From Epinephelus fuscoguttatus (taxonomy: Eukaryota > Chordata > Actinopteri > Perciformes > Serranidae), in assembly GCF_011397635.1 (NCBI RefSeq), contig NC_064759.1, forward strand, positions 14,094,428-14,158,427: a stretch of 64,000 nucleotides of DNA, written 5' to 3'. Every line of letters starts with the position of its first letter. The stretch's first letter is position 1. Below the pieces are notes generated by a model. It was not told the DNA's origin. It did no database searches and worked only from the letters and a program-made list of their open reading frames with translations. Shown here one piece after another: positions 45,558 to 57,500 of the stretch. Made by a program: the position numbers and the translations under genes.

Positions 45558-48500
45558 ATGGGTAAGTCGACCAATAATATCGTTGAGTTATATTAAGTTT
45601 TGTACATTATCATTCGACTGCAGCATAATTTAAACTCCTTACATGACCTATTAGGGATTGATTTACTTGGGTTAACTGTGAACTGCTAGAACATAGGAGC
45701 TTTGTGTGCAGGTAATTATGCCTATCTAAGTCTACTGGCTTATAATTTGTCACTTTACAATATCTGTGGTTGTGTAACATTGCCCAGTTCTAACCTGTAG
45801 GCTAGATAATGCACCACTGTGTCATTTGTCGGTTGCTTTTGAACTTTAGTGCAGAGTCATAGCTGGACAAACATCTGCCCTCTTGCCTCAAGGTCACCGA
45901 TCGATCGCACACATGCATGCTGACCTGCAGGAATGTGACCGGCTGCAAACAGGCCCCACCCATCACCTGCTTCACCTCTCTTATCATTAAAGCCGTGCCA
46001 CGACTGATATTTTGCAACTGTCTTTGACCTGCTTTATTTATAGTCAGGCCTTTCAGTAACAGGTACCTGCATCTATGTGTGTGTGTGCCTCTATGTGTAC
46101 ACTCTGGGATGTGTCAGAGGAGGATCTCAGTGGGACACGTAATGATGTGTGCAGCGGTGCGGCAGAACTGGGTCACAGGGAGGTGGATAGAGAAAGAGAG
46201 AGTGAGAGGGAGAAAAAGACAGGAAGAGAAAACACTGACAGCGACCGAATCCAGAGGATGGAGGAGCTGTGCGTGTTCACATTACCCTGCAAAAGTCACC
46301 ATTTTCATTGGGGAGTTTCCTCTGCAGACGTCAAGCTTTATCTGTCTCTGTTTCTGCGTGTGCATGCTCCACAGAGAGCTTTAGTTTATGGCTCATAATT
46401 GATCATGATACTGGTCAACAAGGTGTTAATACTCTGGCAGGTAGTGCAACAAAATCTAGGAAATAATTGAGTTTTCTTTTCCATTATAGATCTGTAGAAA
46501 TCCTCCTTGTCAGATTCCTCCTCTCACCCTCACCCCCTCCCTCCTCTCTCTGTCTCCTTTGTCCTCACCTCTTTGCTCCTGTTGTGCTGTTAGCACCGAC
46601 CTTGTCTGTCAGCCTCCCCTTTCCTTCATTCCTCCTCCCTGGTCCTCACTCTCTCCTCCCCCGTGGTGGCAGAAATTGCAAGCTTGACTGATTGTGACAT
46701 CCTATAAAATGGATGCCATTGTTACTGGCTCAAAGCCCTCAACCAGGTACCACAGTGCTTTGCATGAGAGACACTGGCTCCATTTACTGGTTTGTTCTTT
46801 CAGGTTTTATGCAGCAGTGGTGACAGGTGTTCTCACCGGGTGTTGAAAGGCTTTGCGAGCTGTATGTCTAGGATTGTAAGACGTGATAGGTCATAAAATA
46901 AACATTAAAAGACATTTTTTGAGATAAAATTCACTTGGTTGTAGAGAAAGTGTTTGAATGGGGTTTTATAGTTGTACTGTAGATAATAATCTACAGTACA
47001 ACAGTTTTATGCTAATGCTGCTGTAATCAATGTTATCTGACTCTGTAATGTGAAATGGTTCATTTGTAGTGATGAGTTTTGGGAGTCAACATCTCGGGGT
47101 TTTTTTGGACGTAGACGTGACCACATTAGGACAAGAGGGTATGACTGGGGAGAAGCAAGGGGTGGATCTGACACACCCTGTAGCATATCCTGTTTTACAT
47201 CTGTTTTACTCTACACAGGGTCATAATTTACAAAATGAACATCATGGTGTATTGAAGGCAATAGCAAACTAGCAATTGAAGCCATTAACTCCTTAGGTAA
47301 ATGTTTACTGAGGCAATAAATCAAGTGGAGGATATCAAGTGCAACTAGTGCCCCCTGCTGGCCATAAGGTGAATGCAGGTTTAGGGCAGCTTCACTTTTT
47401 AGACAAAGACCAAGATGTTCAGGGAAAAAAAATGATTGGAATGATCCCAATTTGGAAGTTTTGCTATCCAGGATCACTCAGACTGATCACTTTGATCCAG
47501 ATACAGACTTTTCAAGATTACCAAATCCAGATAAGACAGCTATGTAAAGAACAACAGGTAGGATAAGTGTTTTTATTTGAAGATATGTCACAATAATTCA
47601 TAAAGATAATACCTTAGAGTTAAAATTAGGTAACTTTTGCTTGCTATTGACAGCTAGGATTATTTTGTGGCACCAAAATCCTTTAAAAAAACAAAAACAT
47701 TTTTTTTTATTATACTTTGAAGAGATATATTCGCACAGATGCAGGTGTGTTGGAAAATATCACTTGAGGCTCTGAACAGAAAATCCCGCACCCTCCTGTT
47801 GCTCAGCTTCACAATGTATTAGTAACACTAACGTTTCAGATCTTTGTCAAGAGTGTTCCAACACCTTTATTTACAACAGTGAGCTTAAATAGAAACTGCC
47901 CCACCCATTTCAAAGGTGTGCACAAGTGTGGGGGAATTAATTAGCTGTTGGTGTGTTTCTCAATAACTGACAACAACTTGTGCATCATATGTCACATACC
48001 CCACAAAGGAAAAGTAAATGTTGTTAATAATGGTGTTGAACACTCTTGACAAAGGTCCAGTGGGAACGAAACGTTAGTGTTACTAATAAGTTGTGAAGCT
48101 GAGCAAGAGCAGTGTGCAGGATTTTCTGTTGAAAAAGACTTAAGAGGGGGGTGTCGGCAGCGTAGTGGATAGTGCTGGCGCCCTATGTACAGATGGCGAT
48201 GCCTCGCTGCAGCGGTTGCAGGCTCGACTCTGGCTTGCAACCCTTTGCTGCATGTCAACCCCCGCTCTCTCTCTCACCCCATTTCATTCTATCCTGTCCA
48301 TTAAAGGCAAAAAGCCCCCAAAAAATAATCTTAAAAATAAAAAAAGGCTTAATAGGTAGTTTATTACTGTAACAATAAAACAAATCAATCAATTTAAACC
48401 AATTTAAAAGTTTTAGCAAATATTGTTCTTGAAATCCTTTTTTTAATTTTTTTTTAGCATCTTTCAGCTCATGGTTTTGATTTTACAACCTGCAACTTTC

Positions 48501-51500
48501 ATGTATTGTGTCACTGCTGCTGGCATAGCTTCATTTCCAGCAGCACACTGTCCAGTTCCTGTCGGACACCTGACAGCAGGGAGACAGTTAGTGACTTGCT
48601 GGTGAACACAGTGAAGCATTTATCAGCTAGAGAGCCAGATATTTCACTCAGAAGTGAGCTGAGATCAAACATAACACTAGAGCTAGAGAGAGAGAGAGAG
48701 AATATTGATTTAGACTCAACAGGTGGCCACAAGCACCAAACAATATGCAAATACTGTGTCACAGCTTGATGAGGGAAAAGTCAATTAATGCAGGTTTAAC
48801 AAGCATTATTAAAACTTGGTGTCACACTAGAGCTGTTTTCACACTCAGCTACAATATTTGTCATTTCCTCATAAAGAGTGTTTCTACACTGACAGACAGA
48901 ACAACAACATCTCAGTCTCCTTTCAGATTGAGTGTCTCTTCTGGGAATGCAAGACGACGCCTCAGTTTGTTTTCCCTCTTCTGTCACAGTCTTTCTGTCC
49001 TTCCTTTCCAGCCACTCCCTCGTTTCCCTTGTCCCCTCCATTGCCATTTCACATCCATCCACCAGATGCCCTCAGACTTCCCTTGCTTTTCTCATCATCT
49101 GACAGCCCCGCCCATCTACACACCTGTTCCCACTTTCCTTTTCAGTGCTGCACATATTTAATCAGCTCTTTCCCACTCACTCCTCCCCAGTTTGTTCGAC
49201 TGTCTTTGTTGTGGTGTCTGCTTTTGGATTTGTTAGCCTGTTTGGACTGCATTCGTGGTTTTGACCCTTACCCACCCACCAGTCTGTAAGCTCTTGTATC
49301 TCAGCCCTGAATTGTGTCAGTCTGCATAGCAGTCTGTACTTGGGTCCTATCTCTGTTACCCTGCTCACTCCAGCTGTGACATCTTAAGGAGAGGAGGCGA
49401 TAATATTTTATCAAACCACATTTGAAATGAGGATCTTGTCTTCCTCCAGTCATCTGAAACACAGCCCCCTTATATTAGAGGACTGCTGGGGTGGAGACCC
49501 GATAATGTATTTCCATTCGTTTCAAATGTCACCATACAGACCTTTTTATGTCTTCAATATGGCCTGAATGTCAGCCTTTTTTCCTGTTTTAAAATTTACG
49601 GCTTGTCGAAGAATGTCTACTCTACTGCAGTGTTTTGTTTTCATATTACCGACTCGTATGACAGCTGAATGTCAGCATGACAATCTTCCTGACCTCTCCA
49701 TGCTGTAGTTAATGTCAGGTCAGTATCTTTGGAGGGTTTTTGAGTCTTTGTGTGCACATACTTGGTTTCCTCTGCTGTCACTGTGCATTCAGAAGCAGCT
49801 CTTAAAGCGACAGTTCACCCCCAAACGTCAAAAAATATATATTTCTCTTACCTGTATTGCTGTTTATCAGTTTAGATTGTTTTGGTGTGAGTTGCCGAGT
49901 GTTGGGAGGTATCGGCTGTAGAGATGTCTGCCTTATCTCCAATATAATGGAACCAGATGGTACTCAACAGCAGTGTCTCTTTCCAGTTATTTGAAACACT
50001 TAGATGGTGCGGCTTGGCCACTGATGAACCCAGAGTCATAGGGTGTTTCGGGTCTTAGATCATCAGACACCCTCACCTGGGCGACCCAGCTGGGGGTGAT
50101 CAGTCCCAGGCTTGTGTCCAAGCAGCACGCTATGCCATGGATCTGCTCTCTTGATCCGCAGCCATATTGAGGCCTTTTCTGCAGCCTCAAGGTGTTTCAG
50201 GTGGCTTTCCTCTCCCGCAACCCTCTGATGCCTGGTGCACAGATTGCTCTGGTAAACCCCTGCAGCCCACCTCAACTGCCTCACAGCATGCTCTCCAACC
50301 ACTCTCTCTACTGGCCTCTAATAGCGCTAGGTAATTGGCCTTCTTTTGGTCATGGGCCTCCTCCATCAGGTCTTCCCAGGGGACTGTAAGTTCCAGCAGC
50401 ACTACTTGTGACGTCCTTGCAATAATCTGCCTCCCAAGGTCCACTTTCAGCTTGGCAGGTAGCTTAAGTGTCCGGACCAGAAATCATGACCCTGTTACTC
50501 AAGATAATCCACAGACCTTGTTGTTAACAGGTCCATGCATTTTCTTTCAACCCAGCTACACCTGCCATCACCGACCAGAAGAAAGCATGCATCTACTGCT
50601 AGCTCTCCTAGCACCACTGAGCTAGCTAACATCACAGCTCAGCCGAGGAGGACGCCATTAATGTTTATATCTCATACCGTCATGAGCATGAACCTCTTGT
50701 ACATGAGTAGATGCACTCTTCCTTCTGCACAGTGATACAGTTGCTGGGTGTGGTTTGGTAGACAGAAAATACATGAAACTGCTCAGTGGTCTGTGGATTA
50801 TCTTGCGGAACTGAGCCATGATTTCTGGAAAGAGACATTACAGAGTTTTTTTTTATTTATTTATTTATTTATTTTTTGAGCACCACAAACCGAGTGCCAT
50901 CTGGTTCCATTATATTGGAGAGAAGGAAGGCATCTCTAGGGCCAATATCTCCAACACTCTGCAGCTCACACCAAAACAATTTAGCCTGATAAATAGCACT
51001 ACAGGTAAGAGGGAAAATATGTATTTGATTTTCGGGTGAACTGTCCCTTTAAAGTTAGACCAGAACTGTTGTTCTTTTCCATCATTTACACAGGGGTACA
51101 CACCTTTCTCTGTATGAGGTGTTTATTTCATTAGTATTCACAGGTGGAGTTGGCAGTAGAGTTGTCATGACTGACTTCACCCTGCTGACAACATTTCTCT
51201 GTCGCTACAGCTTGCATCAGGCGCTACTCAGAGACTATGACACTGCCGGACTCTTTCATCCAACGCCAGGAGCTCGATGCCAGCATGGCTGACACCTTCC
51301 TGGAACATCTCTGTCTGCTGGATATCGACCAAGAACCAATCACAGCGCGCAACACCAGCATAATCTGCACAATCGGTGAGTGTGACAAGAGGCCGCAGAC
51401 AGTGAGTCTCAGTTTCAAGTTTGTTTTCTGGCAACTGTTGTGTGTCTGTCAGACAGCCAGCTCCTGGGTGCTGGGTGGCCATCAGTGTTGGCAGGGTTTG

Positions 51501-54500
51501 ATTCCTGGCTAAGGACCTGTCTGTACATTTCTTCTGCCCAGAAGAAAAGGAGAAAATAAAAGAGAAAAACAAAACAAGAAAATACAATGAATAAAAACTG
51601 CCACTTCATTCTTGCAGAGCTCTCTCCACATATCTCACAAAGGCAGGTATTTCTTTACTGTTTACTGAAGGGCCTGTGTCCAAAGTGATTAAGCAGCGGG
51701 TAGATGTGCCAACACAGCTAATTTTCAATGTAATTATTTTCTTGGCCAATGAAATATCAGGAGCCAGTGAAAAAGGTCTGCCACATTCATCCAGAACACA
51801 AGCTGACATTTTCAAATTGCTTATTTTGTTTTATCAGAAACCACCAAAACCCCAAAATTATCCAGTTCACCACCACAGTAAACACAGGAAAGTAGCAAAT
51901 TGTCACATTTGAGAAGCTGGAATCAGTGATTTTTGGCCAAAAATTTTCTCTGAATGACTTCACCCTATTGTTTCAGCACAGTTTTAAAGGTATACTATGC
52001 AGGATTTGTTGGTTACTGTTTGGAAACAGTGTCACCAGCAAAAGTGAAAGCCAAGCTTAGATTCACTGTCATTTGCTATATTTGCACCCATGTGCTGCAC
52101 CCAGAACCATTGTGAACACAGCATGGTAAGATGAAAATGCAAAAAATACAGGCAAAAGACAGAGTCTCTGCAGATAAGTACTCCACCACACACTTCTAGT
52201 AGGTCATGAAGTGATGAATGAGAATAATAACCCTTTTATGAGTCTACACATTGTTTTATTTTTTAGGAAATCCTGCATAGTTTATCTTTTTAAAGCTAGT
52301 TGGTAACTTTTATAAAAGTTTTTGTCATTATTGATGGAACTGTCACTATATCCACAGAGACATGAGGCAGATAATCTGTGCATTAAAATAATAGTCTTCC
52401 TCCTCCATCATTTCTTTGTAGTGCTTCTAATGGCATTGCCGCAAATGAACAAAAGAAACAATCAGAGCCGAGGAGTCTCTAACGCAGCTGTCAATCAAGT
52501 CTGTCACTGTTGTGAACTGCAGTCAAACTGTTAAACTGAGCAGAGCTGATCAAATATAAACAACATTCTCTTACTGTATTGCCTATTTCTCGCTTCAGGT
52601 GTTTTCAGAAATATATTTTAGTGTACTGTTTAGCTGTTAAATAACAGTTTGTGACCTGTGCGCCATGTTGAAAACAATCAAACCAAAATCGGCCTCCAGC
52701 TGGCGCAAACTCTCTCTTTACAGCTAAACAGTACACTAAAATAAGTTTCTGAAAACATCTGATGAGAAAAATAGGCAATGCAGTAACAGAACCTCGAGTC
52801 ATATTTTATCAACGCTGCCTAGTTTGACCACAGATTTTGAAGACCAGCTGGTTAGAGACTCTGGCTCTGATTGGTTTCCGTGTCGCAGTCTAAGGGGCCT
52901 TGTCTGTGCCAGCTTTCAAGCGCGCGGCTGCAGGTTGCGTCTGAGCTTGTTAAGCAACCTTAACAAGCACCATATCATAGCCTATTTACCTGAAATCGTG
53001 AGAGCACAGCTGATCTTCTTCCAGGTGCTGTTGGTGTGAAAGCCTATTGTACGTGGGACAGATGTAAAGCTCTGACAACCCTGCGCTAAAATGATCAGCT
53101 TCTTCTCCATATTTATCACAGGCTGATATTTATGGACGAAGGGGAAGATGTCTGTTGGCTGTGACTGGTTGGTCCTCATCACATGACATGCGGTGTACGC
53201 TAGTGAAGTCCAAAAGTAGAATTTTATCTTGGGTGCAGCCATTGCACCCTGAAAAACAGCTGTTTGGAAAGGTGTGTGCACCTTGATGACGTCGCTCTGG
53301 CGTTTGAACGTGCCTGCTGCGCGTCTACATTGCAAACACTGAATTTAAAGGCGCAAAAACGCGGCATGTGTATGGCCCCTAATTCTACCAAGCACTACGA
53401 GGAAGAGCATGATTTTTTTTTTTTGCACAGATTATCAGTCTTGTATCAGTCATGTACTATGTGTTTGTCGTGACATTTTCATATGACAACAAGCCATTTA
53501 TCTAAAAGTTACCTACTGTAGCTTTGATGTAAAATCTCTCTTACTTCTGCTCCTTTCAGGCCCTGCATCCCGATCCATCCCCAAGCTCCAAGAGATGGTC
53601 AAGGCAGGAATGAACATTGCTCGTCTAAATTTCTCTCACGGCTCACATGAAGTATGTGCAGTCCTCCCCTGTGTACCATTTCTCACATTACATACAGCAC
53701 CACAGCGTACATGTTGTGGTCTTTCCTCTAGACATGTATTGATTCTCTGTCTCTTGTCTGTCAGTATCATGGGGAAACCATCAAAAACATCAGAGAGGCT
53801 GTGGAGACGATCACCTCTGACCCCTTGTATTATCGGCCCGTTGCCATCGCCTTGGATACGAAGGGTCCGGAGATACGCACTGGATTAGTGAAAGGGGTGA
53901 GCATGTTATTCTTCATCCATCAAACAGCGTAAATCTAATCAAACAGTCACATTCAGTCAGCTGTGAGAGGGGCTGAAAATATCTCCACTGCTTCCCATCA
54001 GCATCATTTCTTACAGGTTATTGCTTCTTTTTTTAGGGGAGCAAAACAACTGTGTGTGTTGTGTGTCCTTTTCTTCTTTTTGTGCTTTCACATCATCATT
54101 GTCTTGTTTTGTTGTTCTTTGTGTAACTGTTGCATGCCGTCTGCTTTGCTGAACAAATAACTCCAAGCTCTTGGAAACCTCTTCGTGCTTTGATTAGCTT
54201 ACAAAATGCTCTGCATGACGTGCAAGCTGTGCACTGCTTCTTGCCTGTTGTGTCTCTTCTAAAGTCTGTTTAGTAGCGTAATAGGAAGGTTAAACAGAGT
54301 TACTAACACGTGCGTTATACGTCAATATTATCTTAATGTTATATTCATCTCAATTAATTTTAATTTCTTGTCTTCTCGTATCATGAACACGTATGTCTTG
54401 CATGTTTTAGCAGATGATTGCATTTTACATTAACAAGAAAAATGTTAATAGGTAAATGACAGGTTATGTTACAGCATCAACATATGATTGGGTAGAAAGC

Positions 54501-57500
54501 AGCTGACCTATTTGTGGGACAGTTACAGCCCCGTATAGTTGACGTGTGTCACGTTATCGTTGTCACCGGCACTCAGAGCCTCTGATGTGAATTACCAGAG
54601 CTATTCAGCCATCGTAAACCACTCTGGCTCGCTGAAGCTCAGCATGCCAGTGAATCAAACAGTCGTGTGTCTGGACAACGGGATGAGTCGGATTCAGCAG
54701 GTTTCAGCCCGGCTCAGATGTGGTTTTGCAACAGCAAACAGAGGAAGATTCTCTCCCAGGAGTAGATAGCCAAATATTTGATGTTTGGTATTTTTTTTTG
54801 GCTGAACACCAGTAGATAGAGGTAGATTAAGGTATTATATAAATGACAATATTGCAACTAGGAGGGCTGACATCCTGTGATTTTGAAATGCCAGTGGAGA
54901 ATATGTTTGTTTAGAGAAATAGCAGAGCATGAATTACAAATGACTGAGTTACAAATGAATCAACAAAGTTTATTGGTTATGTTCACGGCAAACAACAACA
55001 TCTTGTAAGTCTGCGTCTCTGTGTAGACAAAACAAACACAGGAGCTTAAAATAATGCCTGGAAGAAACTCTGTACCTGTCCCACAGGTTTCACTGATACA
55101 AATATGACACCTTACATGGACTGCACTTGTTGAGTGCTTTTTTTTTTTTTTTTTTTCAGTCTTCTGACCACTCAAAGCGCTTTAACACTACATGTCACAT
55201 TCACACAAGGTGCTCACTGTTATTCAGTAACCATTCACTCGCACTCACACACTGATGGAACAGCCATCGGGAGCAATTTGGGGTCAGTGTCTTGCCCAAG
55301 GATACTTTGACATGCGAGCTAGTGGACGACCAGCTCTGTCTCTGATTAATGTTATTCAATGCATTATTTAGCTTTAAGACTTACCTTATTAAATCATCAT
55401 TTATCTTTTGATAATGTCTTGATAACAGAGATGATAACGGTGTTTACTTAAAGGCAGAGTTTCCTTCTCTCCACTTTGTGTGTGTCTTTGTATAGAAAGT
55501 GGAGGAGGAGGTGCTGTTGGAAAAAGGCAACCCTGTCCGTGTGGTGACAGCAGAAAGTGACAAAGAAAAGACAGACGGGAAGATCATCTGGGTGGACTAC
55601 CCCAGCCTGCCCAAAGTCGTTAAGAAGGGAGGCAGGATCTACATCGACGACGGTCTCATTGCACTTAAAGTACAGGAAACAGGTAATACACGTTAAGTTG
55701 ACTTTAACAAACTTTACCTCTGATTTTCATGTGTTTAGATATATATTTACCTTACAAATACCTAGGGATGCAATGTTATCCTATCAAAAAATGCACGCAC
55801 AATGGATCGTTTGATGATCTTATGAATTAGGGCCACACGAATAATGCTGTGTATTTGAAGCAAAGTTGCGCACTTAATGTAAAGTCATACATGTAGAGGT
55901 TCGGTTTAGGAAAAGAAACTTGGTCTGCATCTGAAAGTTCAGGCAAGTAAAGAAACTGTGGCTAGGTTTAGGAAAAGAAACTTGGTGAGGATGTACCTTT
56001 TTTAAAATGATTCAAAGCTCAAATGGTTCTGAACACTGGTCACTGTGTTGGTCACGTTATCATAGCCTTCCAAAATTTGTGGGTTATTACACAAATTATT
56101 GGCTCATGATTGCTTTGGATATGTTCTTTATCTTTTTCATGCACATAACTGTACATATTTATTATGTTTAATTTTATTCTATAGATGTATATAGTAGTTA
56201 AATTCCACTCTTACAGCCTTGGCATAGTGACGATATATATTTGATTTTTGATATTTTGATATCTTAAAGGATAACTTTGGTATTTTTCAACCTGGGCCCT
56301 ATTTCCCCATGTGTATGTGTGCGTATGATTCATAGGTACAACTCGTTCTAAAATTGGTTCAGTATTGAGGGAGGCGGATGCAGCTGGCTGCTGCGAAACA
56401 AGCTAAAACGGTAACGGGGGCAAATGCGTCCCGTATAAGTTTGCGCATTAAAAGTGCTTTTTTTCGCCACTGACCGGTTCAGATCGCCAGTGCTATCTCT
56501 GTAAATAGCATACTAAGCATTTCCCTTACCTCTGGGCTGTGTGACGTCGTCTCGCGAGAGCTTTGCTCCACTGTGTCTGTAGCTCTCTCTACTCGTGGGG
56601 CAGCCGTTTTCTTGAGGAAGAGGTGTTTCGGGATTGGATGTCTTCTCTTCTTCGGCTGGCAGTAGTCATCTTGGGAGAAGTGAGCACTGCAGACCCGATG
56701 GTCTGCAAGGCGCAGTGTCTGGACAGGAGTGTTAGCATCCATTTGTAGCACAACTAGCCACAACTTCAGCATCTCACCGTCCGACAAAGGCAGCCTTTGA
56801 AAGCTGTACGGGGTGTTGCGCAACATCCTGTTCTTGCAATTCGGATAAGCACAAACACGAACCATTGTTTTCAATCGATGCAGTAAAACTCTCAGCTGTA
56901 CTTCGGGACAACCAGCGCCACTCGGAGCGGCGCTCTGCATGGCTCCTCTGTTTTCTTCCGGCAACAAGCAAAGCTCTCGCGAGATGATGTCACACACAGC
57001 CCAGAGCAAGTGAAGGGTAAGGGAAATGCTTAGTATGCTATTTACAGAGATAGCACTGGCAATCTGAACCGGTCAGTGGCGAAAAAAAGCACTTTTAATG
57101 CGCAAACTTATACGGGACGCATTTGCCCCCGTTACCGTTTTAGCTCGTTTCGCGGCTGCCGTCTGCATCTGCCTCCCTCAATACTGAACCAATTTTAGAA
57201 CGAGTTGTACCTATGAATCATACGCACACATACACATGGGGAAATAGGGCCCAGGTTGAAAAATACCAAAGTTATCCTTTAAGTACTTGTGTTAAACACT
57301 GTAGCATAATGCACATTTTCATTTTTATCTTATTGCCATACATTTACATATGCTTATTCTTATGTCTTATAATTCTCTATTCTTTACATAGGAGAGAGTG
57401 TAACGAATCACAGTTTCTCCTCAGGGCTCAAATAAGTATTTCTGATGTATGAATTTTGGTGCATAACTTTTTGTCATAAAACGTACAAACAGTGCATGAG

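Noticed and set aside
48745-49289. Two overlapping frames of 138 and 143 codons
   Set aside because: Pyrimidine-rich DNA giving Pro/Ser/Leu-rich translation; no domain and no splice support.
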